A DNA stretch of 64,000 nucleotides from Candidatus Heimdallarchaeota archaeon (GTDB lineage: Archaea; Asgardarchaeota; Heimdallarchaeia; JABLTI01). The position numbers and the translations under genes were made by a program. Positions 30,995-40,794 of the stretch are shown here, piece after piece (within the stretch, counting starts at the first letter, position 1; every line of letters begins with the position of its first letter). The stretch covers positions 89,322-153,321 of the forward strand of contig JAHLVW010000036.1 of the NCBI GenBank assembly GCA_019058275.1, given 5' to 3'. Under the pieces are notes generated by a model, which worked only from the letters and a program-made list of their open reading frames with translations, ran no database searches and was not told where the DNA came from.

Positions 30995-31381
30995 TTGAAA
31001 AATCCAATGAAAATTAGAAGAGTCTATTTTCAAGTAAAAGTAGATGATTTAATTAGAGCTAAAGATTTTTACAATGATGTTTTTAGTTTCGATGTTGCCT
31101 ATTTCGAGGGAGCTGCAATTGGTTGGTGCGAAATGCAATTGCCTGGTGACTCAAGATTAGGATTAAATCTAAGACGACCAGATGAAGAAAAGAAACCTCC
31201 AAGTTGGGGCGTTCTTACTCTTGAAGTTGAAAACCTTGAAGAAACAAGAGAGTATTTAGTGAAGAAAGAATTAGAAGCAAGTGAGATTTTTGATAATCCT
31301 AATTACGTCTCATTCTTTAACGTAAAAGATTCAGAAGGTAATACAATACAAATAGTTGGTGATCCTCGAATAAAGGATTAG
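30995..31381 (+). CDS. VOC/glyoxalase-like protein
   Basis: VYFQVKVDDLIRAKDFYNDVFSFDV...KDSEGNTIQIVGDP. Confidence 0.85.
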   Translation: MKNPMKIRRVYFQVKVDDLIRAKDFYNDVFSFDVAYFEGAAIGWCEMQLPGDSRLGLNLRRPDEEKKPPSWGVLTLEVENLEETREYLVKKELEASEIFDNPNYVSFFNVKDSEGNTIQIVGDPRIKD

Positions 31382-31387
31382 AGATTA

Positions 31388-32206
31388 TTACATATAATCC
31401 TCTAATCCATAAGCTTCATTTAATAGTTCATATAACCTGGCAACACATCGAACAGCTGGTGCTCCGTCGACTACATCATGATTGAACTCGACTACAACAT
31501 GTAGAATATCTCTTATAACTATCTTATCATCCCTAACAACAGGCTTCTTAACGATACCCGCTATTGCAAAAGTTGTTGAGTGCATAGTTTTAGGAATTGC
31601 CCAACCAGTAATACCTTTGCCCATCATACCCATAGAAGTACAACCTACTGTTCCAAAATGTTTCCTTATCTTAAATGGATTAGTCATAATTGAACCCCAG
31701 ACAACTTTCCTACGTATGAATTGTGGTACTTTCATCAAGAGTTTTTGTGTGTTCTTTACCTTACGTTCCTTCTCTCTTTGATCATCATCATACTTTTGGG
31801 CAGATCGAATTTCATCATTGATTTCTTTAAAGCTCTTCTTATCTGCTTTTCTGATTATATAAACAATAGGAACTTTCCTATCTTTGATTTGCTTTTCAAC
31901 TAAGCACTTAATATCTACATCATGAAAGACAATCATCTTTCTTCGACCTTTTCTAAAAGTCTGAACAACTTTATTCTCTGAAACTGCTTGTCCAATGCAT
32001 TTCATTACCCAAGAAGTAAATGACAATCTCTCTCCAGTTTTCTCTCTATGTTTGGCGATAATTTCTACACCCTTTGTTACATCGTATTCTATTAAGCCAA
32101 TAATATGATTATAATATTTACTCATGTTTACTGCATCTGTAATCATTTCACGTGCTTTTGTAAACCGCTCAACGTGATAATCTTCTGTTCTGGTCATTCT
32201 TATCAC
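31388..32206 (-). CDS. standalone 2-oxoacid dehydrogenase E2-type acyltransferase domain
   Basis: VVVEFNHDVVDGAPAVRCVARL (HxxxDG), LSFTSWVMKCIGQAV; no lipoyl domain. Confidence 0.8.
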   Translation of the reverse strand: MIRMTRTEDYHVERFTKAREMITDAVNMSKYYNHIIGLIEYDVTKGVEIIAKHREKTGERLSFTSWVMKCIGQAVSENKVVQTFRKGRRKMIVFHDVDIKCLVEKQIKDRKVPIVYIIRKADKKSFKEINDEIRSAQKYDDDQREKERKVKNTQKLLMKVPQFIRRKVVWGSIMTNPFKIRKHFGTVGCTSMGMMGKGITGWAIPKTMHSTTFAIAGIVKKPVVRDDKIVIRDILHVVVEFNHDVVDGAPAVRCVARLYELLNEAYGLEDYM

Positions 32207-32411
32207 ATCAATCTTTTAGGAAATACACATTAAAAAATTTTATCAGTTGTTATTGTAAAATTTGTCTATGTTTATATCAAAATTATTTATCTCAGTAATA
32301 AATTTTCATTACTTTATTTTTTAATAGGAAAGACTAAAACACAACGTTACTACTAGAATTACTGATGATAAATTCACCTCTAGATAATCTATGTAAGGAA
32401 ATAAATTTGGA

Positions 32412-32987
32412 TTGAGTAAAATGAACATATTCTCTAAGGTAGCACATAAATATGATAAAATCGTCGGAACATTTGATCTTAACAGCATAATAGATTACAT
32501 GCCACTTGATGACAAAACATTATTGGTTGATCTAGGAGGAGGGACTGGTAGAGTAGCAAAAGATCTTCAAAACTATGTTAATGATTGTCTTGTTTTTGAT
32601 TTGTCCTATGAAATGCTACAACAAGCTAAATCTAAAACAAATGCGTTTATTTTACTTCAAGGAAGTAGTGATGAATTACCAATAAAATCAAATTCTATTA
32701 ATCAAATTTTCTTGAATGATTCATTGCATCATATTAGAAAATATAGAGAAACTTTAGATGAATGCTATAGGTCTTTGAAACCAAATGGTAAATTAATCAT
32801 TCGCGAATTTGACAAAAAATACATAGGAAATATTTTCTTAAGATTTTTTGAGTTCATCTTTGGCTTTAAGAGTAAATTCTTTTCTGTTAAAGAGATTTCA
32901 ACTTTGTGCCAGGAAATTGGTTTTTCAGTTACTGTTAATAAACCAAATAAAAGCACCTTTATCTTAGTTGCTGAAAAGAAAGCATAG
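32412..32987 (+). CDS. class I SAM-dependent methyltransferase
   Basis: LLVDLGGGTGRVAKDL, QIFLNDSLHHIRKYRETLDECYRSLKPNGKLIIRE. Confidence 0.85.
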   Translation: MSKMNIFSKVAHKYDKIVGTFDLNSIIDYMPLDDKTLLVDLGGGTGRVAKDLQNYVNDCLVFDLSYEMLQQAKSKTNAFILLQGSSDELPIKSNSINQIFLNDSLHHIRKYRETLDECYRSLKPNGKLIIREFDKKYIGNIFLRFFEFIFGFKSKFFSVKEISTLCQEIGFSVTVNKPNKSTFILVAEKKA

Positions 32988-33006
32988 AATTTCTCATCTA
33001 TAAATT

Positions 33007-33972
33007 TCAGTGTGTATTAATGATTTCATAAAATAAATCATCCTCAATATTGCCACCTGAAATTATACAAACAATTTTCTTTCCAACAAATTTTTCTGTT
33101 GTTTCAATTAAAGGAGCAATTGCTGCAGCTGCTGAACCTTCTGTTATGAGCTTCTCTTTTCTCCAGAGTAATGCTAATGCATCTTTTATCGTTTCTTCTT
33201 CAACTACCACAACTTCATCTACAAATTCCTTAATAATATCAAAAGTCATTGAATCCTTCTCAATTCCCCCGTACATGCCATCAGCAATTGATTCTTTCAT
33301 ATCAACGTTAACGATTTTGCCTGCTTTGAGTGATTCATACATAGCAGGACAAGCAGCAGTTTGTATGCCTGTTATCCGTTTTTTCTTATCACTATTTTTT
33401 ATAGCAATTGCTATTCCTGATATTAATCCTCCCCCACCAACAGGAACAAGTACTTCATCAACTTCAGGTAATTCATCAAGTATTTCTAATCCGATTGTAC
33501 CTTGACCAGCAATAATCCATTTGTCATTATAAGCTGAAACGTAGGTTCTTCCTTCTGAATAGGCTAAAAGTAAAGCTTCTTTTTCAGCTTCATCATAATT
33601 TTCTCCATGAAGAACAAGTTCAACTTCAAATTTCTTAATTTTATCAAGTTTAATTTTTGGAGTAGTTTTTGGTACAATTATTTTTGCAGATATATTTAGC
33701 ACTTTAGCACTAATTGCAATTGCTTGTGCATGGTTCCCAGAAGATGCAGTTATGATCCCTTTTATAGACTCCTCTTTCGTTAAATTCAGTAATTTGGAAA
33801 AAGCTCCTCTAATTTTGAATGAATTAGTTAATTGCTTATTTTCTAATTTGAGGTAAATCTCATTGTTAAATAATGTACTTAAGAACTCTGATTTAATTAG
33901 TGGAGTTTTCTTGATATAAGGATCTATTAATTCTTTGGCTCGAATAATTTCTTTGATATCTATCATCATCAA
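33007..33972 (-). CDS. PLP-dependent threonine/serine dehydratase
   Basis: LENKQLTNSFKIRGAFSKL, ASSGNHAQAIA, VPVGGGGLISGIA. Confidence 0.9.
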   Translation of the reverse strand: MMMIDIKEIIRAKELIDPYIKKTPLIKSEFLSTLFNNEIYLKLENKQLTNSFKIRGAFSKLLNLTKEESIKGIITASSGNHAQAIAISAKVLNISAKIIVPKTTPKIKLDKIKKFEVELVLHGENYDEAEKEALLLAYSEGRTYVSAYNDKWIIAGQGTIGLEILDELPEVDEVLVPVGGGGLISGIAIAIKNSDKKKRITGIQTAACPAMYESLKAGKIVNVDMKESIADGMYGGIEKDSMTFDIIKEFVDEVVVVEEETIKDALALLWRKEKLITEGSAAAAIAPLIETTEKFVGKKIVCIISGGNIEDDLFYEIINTH

Positions 33973-34048
33973 ATAATATTAGTGCTCGTAGATTTAAGCT
34001 TTACACAAAAAACGATGAAAGTTTAAAAATTTAGATGCGATTATAATA

Positions 34049-34669
34049 TTGATTGTAATGTTAATAAACGAAATGATTAGCTGCAAAGATTTTTCTTGTT
34101 ATGATCTAAATAAAAGTGGCTATCTTGTTCCTGATGTATCCATTAATCCTGAGAAAATTAAGATATTAATGATTGCTGAAGCTATGCCTGAAAATCCTAA
34201 TGATTATTTTTATTCCAAGAAAGATCCTGTTTTTATGGAAACAACTTTACAAGCATTTAGAGATGCAAATCTAGAAGTTAATACAATTGATGATATTGTG
34301 GACCTAGGATTTTACCTAACAATTGCTGTGAAATGCGCAAAGATAGGGTATTCTGTACCAACTAATGCAATCAAGAATTGTTCTTTTATTCTCGAGAAAG
34401 AAATTAATCTTTTTCTGAATTATAAGGTAATAATGCTTATGGGTGATGTAGCAATAAAAGCAATGAACTATATAGCTAGAAGAAATTCTGGAAAACGAGC
34501 AATTCCCAGTGGTTCGACATATAAGATTAGAAAGGATGAGTTTTATTATAAAAATATTCGATTGTTCCCTTCCTATCTTATAACAGGCAAAAATTATCTT
34601 ATAGAAAAATCAAAAAGAAGAATGATAGCTGAAGATATTACAAATGCTATGGATTATATTAAGAAATAA
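34049..34669 (+). CDS. uracil-DNA glycosylase superfamily-like protein
   Basis: KILMIAEAMPENPNDYFY, VKCAKIGYSVPTNAIKNCSFILEKEI, VIMLMGDVAIKA; divergent. Confidence 0.5.
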   Translation: MIVMLINEMISCKDFSCYDLNKSGYLVPDVSINPEKIKILMIAEAMPENPNDYFYSKKDPVFMETTLQAFRDANLEVNTIDDIVDLGFYLTIAVKCAKIGYSVPTNAIKNCSFILEKEINLFLNYKVIMLMGDVAIKAMNYIARRNSGKRAIPSGSTYKIRKDEFYYKNIRLFPSYLITGKNYLIEKSKRRMIAEDITNAMDYIKK

Positions 34670-34759
34670 TATCTTAATCATCCATCACTTTAATATATTA
34701 GAAACAGTGAATAACATTAAAAAAGGGTAGTTAACAAATTTCAAACGAGGAAAAATATT

Positions 34760-34906
34760 ATGACAAAATATGTTTGTCACCGTTGTGGTAAAATAATTAC
34801 TCCAGAAGCATTAAACTTAATGCCTGGATCAAAATGCCCTGATTGTGGTCACAGAATACTATTAAAAACTAGACCACCAATTATCAAGAAATTAAAAGCA
34901 AGATAA
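34760..34906 (+). CDS. rpoP: DNA-directed RNA polymerase subunit P (Rpb12)
   Basis: MTKYVCHRCGKIITPEALNLMPGSKCPDCGHRILLKTRPPIIKKLKAR*; below the length cutoff of the supplied ORF track. Confidence 0.9.
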   Translation: MTKYVCHRCGKIITPEALNLMPGSKCPDCGHRILLKTRPPIIKKLKAR

Positions 34907-34945
34907 TCATCCTTTTTTTAAATAAAGAAATTAGAATAAATGAGA

Positions 34946-36505
34946 TTAGCTCTCATTTTTTTCTTTTAAAATCTTATCCATTTCTGTAAAGGAATATTCG
35001 CCTGATAGTAACAAAACTAAAGCTTCTGTTAATTCATCTAAGTGAATTCTTACTTGTTCCATTGAATCTCTGTCTCTTATAGTAACTGTTTCATCTTGCA
35101 AAGTGTCATAATCAATAGTCACACAATAGGGTGTTCCTATTTCATCAGAACGAGCATAACGCTTTCCTATTTTTCCACTACTATCAAAGATTGCTTCTAA
35201 TCCTTCAGCTTTCAAATCATCAAATATCTCAAGAGCTTTCTCTTCTAAGCCATCCTTTTTCATTAATGGACAAACCTGAACATCATAAGGTGAAATTGTG
35301 GATGGAAATTGAAACCATGTCCAATCTCTATCATCTGTTTCTTTATAGCAACTCTCGAGTATACAATACATTGTTCTACCAACACCAATAGATGGTTCTA
35401 CAACATAAGGTATGACATTTCCAGCAATGTGTTGAATTCCCATTTTTGTTTTGCTTGCTTTCTCATGACTTGTTAAATCATGTTGTTGTCTGAAAGCATT
35501 ACCAACAACTTCTGTCCAACCAATTGAAAGTTTTACCTCAAGATCAAAATTTCCTCCACTATAATGAGGAGTTTCTTTTGGAAGCATGTGTCTGAATCGT
35601 ATTAGCTCTGGTTTTATTCCAGCTTCCTCAAAGAATATTTTTTCTTTTACAAGATAATATGCTATGGCAGCGTTTGGTAATATGCCTTTTTTAACTGCAT
35701 CATCAGCAGTCACTAGCAGTGGTTCTTCTTCAGTTTTGTCTTGTTGTTCTCGAGTTAAAATTGGTAGAACTTCATCAGCTAGCTCTTCAAATCTTGGAGG
35801 ATCATTTAGTTGCTCTTCTGCAAAGAAAACTTCTAGCTCCATCTGTGTGAATTCCCTAACTCGAATAATGAATTGTCTTGGAGAAATCTCGTTTCTAAAC
35901 ACTTTACCAACTTGTGCAATACCAAAAGGTAATTTAGCTCTCATTGCATGAGAGACTCGTTTGAAACTTGTGAAGATATTCTGAGCTGTTTCGGGACGTA
36001 AGTACGATACATTACCCTTTAATGAACCAACTTCTGTTTTAAGCATTAAATTAAACTCTCTTGCATCCATGAACTCTCCTTGACATTGAGGACATGTGAG
36101 TTTATTTTTTACAATAATCTTATCAAGTTCATCAAGTGCTAAGCCATCTGTATTTTGATTCAGATTATCTTCAATAACCTTGTCTGCTCGAAACATTGAC
36201 TTACATTTTTTGCACTGAACTAGTGGATCATTGAATTTATCAACATGTCCTGAAGCCTTGAAGACCTTTTCAGGAAGAATGATTGCACCTGAAATTTCAA
36301 AATGATTCTCTTCTTTTACAAAGTATTCTCGCCAGAAATTAATCAATTTATGTCTCATCAATGTTCCTAGTGGTCCATAGTCAAATGTACCCGATAACCC
36401 ACCATAAATTTCACCTGTAGGGTAAGCAAACCCTCTTCTAAGTGAAACTTCTTGGATCTTATCTAAGAGTGTTTGTTCTTTCTTTGAAATACTCACTTCC
36501 TCCAA
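34946..36505 (-). CDS. glyS: glycyl-tRNA synthetase
   Basis: RRGFAYPTGEIYGGLSGTFDYGPLG, LRPETAQNIFTSFKRV, VEPSIGVGRTMYCIL. Confidence 0.95.
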   Translation of the reverse strand: MEEVSISKKEQTLLDKIQEVSLRRGFAYPTGEIYGGLSGTFDYGPLGTLMRHKLINFWREYFVKEENHFEISGAIILPEKVFKASGHVDKFNDPLVQCKKCKSMFRADKVIEDNLNQNTDGLALDELDKIIVKNKLTCPQCQGEFMDAREFNLMLKTEVGSLKGNVSYLRPETAQNIFTSFKRVSHAMRAKLPFGIAQVGKVFRNEISPRQFIIRVREFTQMELEVFFAEEQLNDPPRFEELADEVLPILTREQQDKTEEEPLLVTADDAVKKGILPNAAIAYYLVKEKIFFEEAGIKPELIRFRHMLPKETPHYSGGNFDLEVKLSIGWTEVVGNAFRQQHDLTSHEKASKTKMGIQHIAGNVIPYVVEPSIGVGRTMYCILESCYKETDDRDWTWFQFPSTISPYDVQVCPLMKKDGLEEKALEIFDDLKAEGLEAIFDSSGKIGKRYARSDEIGTPYCVTIDYDTLQDETVTIRDRDSMEQVRIHLDELTEALVLLLSGEYSFTEMDKILKEKNES

Positions 36506-36685
36506 ATTGGTTAATTATTTACAGATTTTTTAATATGTATATGGATTTTTTGCTTTTGTTTTAGATTAAAAGCATTTTCTTTTCAACGGTCTTTTTTTCA
36601 AAAGAGATATCTGTTTTTCAACAAAGTAGTAAATTTTATGTAATCAAGGTATCAGAATTAACTAAAAATAACTCGAGGAATTATC

Positions 36686-37384
36686 TTGCCTAAAGAAAAG
36701 AAAAAAACGATTACTAAAGAAACGACTAAAGAAAAGAAAGAAACAACTGCTAAAGAAACTAAAGAAGAAAAGGGTGAAGCAAGTAAAGAAAAACCATCAA
36801 AATTCAAATTTGAATGTACAAGATGTGGCACTTGTTGTCAAAACCAGGACTCCATACCAGTAACTTTTACTGATTTAGCAAGATGGACAAAACAAGGAAG
36901 TTTTATGTCTATTATATTACCACACCTTGAGCTTGGGAGTATAAGTGAGGACGATGAGTTAGGCAAGCTTGCGTTAGTTCCATATATAGCTGTGAAAGAT
37001 AAAGATGATAATGGCAAAGGAACATGTCCCTTCTATGATGAAGAAAATAAGATGTGCAATATCTACTTTACTCTACCAGTTTTTTGTAAAACCTTTCCAC
37101 TATCGTATAATGGTGAAAAATACTATATTTCTGATCCCTCTTGCCCGGGAATAGGTCAAGGTTCAATGACTAAAGAAAAACTTCTTGAAATACGTAATGT
37201 TGCTATGAGAGACTTTAATGAAAGAGCAGATACAACTATTGCTATGGTTCCACTACAAGGATTATTTATTAGACATTTCATGAAACAATCTCAAGAAACA
37301 GTTGATCGTTTATCTGATGAAGAAAAAACAAAACTTGATGAATTAATCAAAAAGTCACAAGAACAAGCATCTGATGGATCTTAA
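36686..37384 (+). CDS. YkgJ-family cysteine-cluster protein with Lys/Glu-rich N-terminal extension
   Basis: FECTRCGTCCQNQDSIPVTFTDLARW, CPFYDEENKMCNIYFTLPVFCKTFPL. Confidence 0.8.
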   Translation: MPKEKKKTITKETTKEKKETTAKETKEEKGEASKEKPSKFKFECTRCGTCCQNQDSIPVTFTDLARWTKQGSFMSIILPHLELGSISEDDELGKLALVPYIAVKDKDDNGKGTCPFYDEENKMCNIYFTLPVFCKTFPLSYNGEKYYISDPSCPGIGQGSMTKEKLLEIRNVAMRDFNERADTTIAMVPLQGLFIRHFMKQSQETVDRLSDEEKTKLDELIKKSQEQASDGS

Positions 37385-37442
37385 ATTTAAAGAAACAATT
37401 TTCCCATTTCTAAATTTCTAGCTGGAACATATTTCCAGCATT

Positions 37443-38417
37443 TTATTCCAACATTTCTACCGAATCTATAGTTCCGTCTCCGTCTAAGTCATACCCTTTG
37501 ACAACTGTTCTAAAGGAACCTTTCTTGTAATTCTTCAGTATAGTTTCCCAATTATTCGTTAGAGCTATGATTGCAGCTTTGGTTCCTCTTCTTCCTTGTC
37601 CTGCAAAAGCAATGACAGTTTTCTCGGGGTTGAATGGGTTTGGAACTTTGAAGATTATACCAGCATTATTTTGTGAGTAAAATGTTTTGGGATCCTTAGA
37701 GGTAATACCTCTACCGAATCTCGCATCAGGTGCAATACCTTGCATATGATTATCAAAAGCTGGATTCTTTAATCGTGTATTAATATCATGAGTTACTAAA
37801 TTAACTGCTGGGCCACCAACTAAGATAAGATTTTGATCTAATGCTTTTTCTGCTCTAACTTCAACATCTAATTTAACAAAAAGTTCATCTGATGGATGTA
37901 AAAATTGTCCCATGAACATTGCCAGATATATTGCATAATGACCATCTCTTGCCCATGTTTTGTGTGGACCATGAGCATCAGGAGCACCTACAACAATTAA
38001 ACCATTAAATTTCGAATTACGATAAAATTCTTGGAAAAATTTCAATAATTTATCATTCACTGGTGTATTTGCATTAAAATGCATGCCGACATCTTTTGAG
38101 TCAATTTCTATTCCAAATGCTTTTTCTGTTGTTTTATAATAACGTGCTTTTGCTCCTCTTATCTCCTTTTCAAAAACTACTTCTACTAATCCAACATTGA
38201 TTAATTGTCTAATATGATAGTAGACTTTCTGTTCATGTAGTCTCATCTCTCTTGCAAGGTCTGCTGGATATCTAGCTTCTTTCGATAGTTTCTTCAATAT
38301 TGTCCAGCGGATGTCATTGAGTATTGTTTTCATTTTATTTGGATCATCAAACATTTTAATCTCTTTTGCAGCTATTCCCTTATCTGTTTCTGAGATTAAT
38401 CTTTTCTTCATTTTCAT
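37443..38417 (-). CDS. wHTH protein with S-layer-related domain and C-terminal EF-hand-like loop
   Basis: RWTILKKLSKEARYPADLAREMRLHEQKVYYHIRQL; LILVGGPAVNLVTHDIN; DLDGDGTIDSVE. Confidence 0.65.
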   Translation of the reverse strand: MKMKKRLISETDKGIAAKEIKMFDDPNKMKTILNDIRWTILKKLSKEARYPADLAREMRLHEQKVYYHIRQLINVGLVEVVFEKEIRGAKARYYKTTEKAFGIEIDSKDVGMHFNANTPVNDKLLKFFQEFYRNSKFNGLIVVGAPDAHGPHKTWARDGHYAIYLAMFMGQFLHPSDELFVKLDVEVRAEKALDQNLILVGGPAVNLVTHDINTRLKNPAFDNHMQGIAPDARFGRGITSKDPKTFYSQNNAGIIFKVPNPFNPEKTVIAFAGQGRRGTKAAIIALTNNWETILKNYKKGSFRTVVKGYDLDGDGTIDSVEMLE

Positions 38418-38534
38418 TCATCACAGTTATGCTGGCTCAATAATAATTCGCAATTGTTGTCCAATTTTGAAATCAATTCAAATAAATCTTTAATGCATAG
38501 AATCACCTAACTACTATAAATTTTTTTATAATAG

Positions 38535-38548
38535 TTTACAATTGTAAA
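38535..38548. promoter_or_regulatory. Perfect 14-bp palindrome in the divergent intergenic region
   Basis: TTTACAATTGTAAA between the wHTH gene and glmS. Confidence 0.35.
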
Positions 38549-38703
38549 ATATCTAATCACCAAAATTCAAACACCTACCACTAACATTTTTTTATTAATG
38601 GTTCAAGCACAATATTAGAATTACTTTTAATAAATGGATGCGACTTTATATTTCAGTGAAATGGATTTAAACATTCTCGAACAAAAAATCAGAGAAGATA
38701 GCT

Positions 38704-40476
38704 ATGTGTGGAATTATTGGTTACGTTGGAAAAAAAACAGCTTCTCCAATCTTATATGACTCATTAAAGAAATTAGAATATCGTGGATACGATTCATGTG
38801 GGGTGGCAACTGTTAATGGGGATGGAGAGATTGAGCTTAAGAAGGGTGTAGGAAGGATAGAATCTGTTGATAAGAAAGTAGACTTTAAATCATTAACAGG
38901 GAAAATTGGGATTGCTCATACAAGATGGGCAACTCATGGTAAGGTTGAAACCAGAAATGCTCACCCCTTCACCTCATGTAATCGTCATTATGCTTTAGTT
39001 CATAATGGTATTTTAGAGAACTATGTTGAATTAAAAAAAGAATTAGTGAAGAAAGGTCACACTTTTACCTCATCCACAGATACTGAGGTATTAGTTCATC
39101 TTATTGAAGAGAAAATGGCTCATGATGATAATAGCAATCTAATTAAGATTATTACAGAAGTGTCTCAAGAAGCAAAAGGAGCTTTCACATTTCTACTATT
39201 AGATAAAGTAAGAAAAGAAATCTATGCTTTCAGAAAAGATTCACCGCTTATCATCGGTCTTGGTGATAACGAGTTCTTCGCATCATCTGACATAACTTCC
39301 TTTTTAGAGTACACAAATAAAGCTATAATTCTTGAGAATTATCAATTAGCAGTGTTAAATGAAGATTGTATTGTATATGATGTATCAACTGGTTTGAAGA
39401 TAAAGCCAAAAGTAAGCACAATTGATTGGACTGCAGAACAAGCAAGTAAAAGTGGTTATCCTCATTTCATGTTAAAAGAGATTTTTGAAGAAGTTGAGAT
39501 ATCAAAGCATTCATTGGAACAAGATCCTGTGAAGCTAAAAGCTATGATTGAGGTTCTTAAGAAATCTAAGAAGGTATTCATTTTAGGTTCAGGAACATCT
39601 TATAGAGCTTGTTTACTTGCATCTATCTATTTTGCTCAAATTGCTGGAAAACAAATAACACCTGTTTTAGGTTCAGAGTACAAAACTTATCAAAATCTTG
39701 TGGATAAGGACACCGTTATTTTTGCAATCAGTCAGAGTGGTGAAACAGCTGATGTATTAGAAGGCATTTATCTGGCAAAAGAAAAAGGTGCAAGAGTAGT
39801 TTCATTGGTTAATGTTATGGGAAGTACAATCATGCGAGAATCAGATCAGTATTTAACATTAAATGCTGGACCTGAGATAGCTGTAGCCTCAACGAAAGCT
39901 TTTACCTCACAAGTTTTGATTTTAACTTTACTTGCATATGGTTTGGCTGATAAACTCAACGAAGGGAAGGACAATCTTAATGAAATTGTTAGTGTTCTCG
40001 ATCAAGTGATGAATCTTTCTGAAACTTTAGTAAAACTAGCAAAAGATGTTTTGAATAAAGATGATTTATATCTAATCGGTCGTGGTTCTTCATATCCTGT
40101 TGCTATGGAAGGTGAGTTGAAAATCAAAGAAATCGCTTATATCCATGCTGATGCACTGGCTGGTGGAGAACTTAAACATCATACACTTGCGCTTATTGTA
40201 CCTGGTGTTACTTGTTTAGCACTTGTACCAAATGACCAAACAAAAGATGATATGATTAACAATATCATGCAAATAAAGGCTCGTGGTGGAGAGATAATAG
40301 GTATATCATCTGAAAATCTTGATGTGTTCGATTACTATATTCCTATTCCACAAGTTCATCTTGAATCTATACTTATGATTCCTGTTTTGCAAATGATATC
40401 CTATTACCTATCAGTTATTCGAGGAAATGATCCTGACTTTCCAAGGAATTTGGCAAAATCAGTTACAGTTTTGTAG
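38704..40476 (+). CDS. glmS: glutamine--fructose-6-phosphate aminotransferase
   Basis: MCGIIGYVGKK, HTRWATHG, two SIS domains. Confidence 0.96.
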   Translation: MCGIIGYVGKKTASPILYDSLKKLEYRGYDSCGVATVNGDGEIELKKGVGRIESVDKKVDFKSLTGKIGIAHTRWATHGKVETRNAHPFTSCNRHYALVHNGILENYVELKKELVKKGHTFTSSTDTEVLVHLIEEKMAHDDNSNLIKIITEVSQEAKGAFTFLLLDKVRKEIYAFRKDSPLIIGLGDNEFFASSDITSFLEYTNKAIILENYQLAVLNEDCIVYDVSTGLKIKPKVSTIDWTAEQASKSGYPHFMLKEIFEEVEISKHSLEQDPVKLKAMIEVLKKSKKVFILGSGTSYRACLLASIYFAQIAGKQITPVLGSEYKTYQNLVDKDTVIFAISQSGETADVLEGIYLAKEKGARVVSLVNVMGSTIMRESDQYLTLNAGPEIAVASTKAFTSQVLILTLLAYGLADKLNEGKDNLNEIVSVLDQVMNLSETLVKLAKDVLNKDDLYLIGRGSSYPVAMEGELKIKEIAYIHADALAGGELKHHTLALIVPGVTCLALVPNDQTKDDMINNIMQIKARGGEIIGISSENLDVFDYYIPIPQVHLESILMIPVLQMISYYLSVIRGNDPDFPRNLAKSVTVL

Positions 40477-40616
40477 ATTCACTTTTTTTTCTCATTTTTT
40501 TATTTTATTATGCTCAGGGATAAATTATAAGAAAAATAATCAAAGGAAAAACCTTAACCATTCATTATTTTAAATAATTAATTATTTTATCTTTTAAATA
40601 ATTTATTCGACGATAT

Positions 40617-40659
40617 GTTTATATATAAAATGTTCTGAACTATCTATTGATATACAATA
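40617..40659 (+). promoter_or_regulatory. Candidate TATA box and overlapping inverted repeat upstream of NrdR-NrdD
   Basis: gtttatatataaaa at 40617-40630; TATTG-atata-CAATA at 40645-40659, near the expected TSS. Confidence 0.45.
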
Positions 40660-40794
40660 TGTTGTGGTTAGGGGAATAAAAAACACAAGGACTGGTATGC
40701 TTGGGTTAGTACACAAAACCAAACATTTCCCTCTAGTAAGAACTCTAAACAGGTAAAATAACTAAAATAAGTAAAAAAAGCCGGAGAAAAAGCG

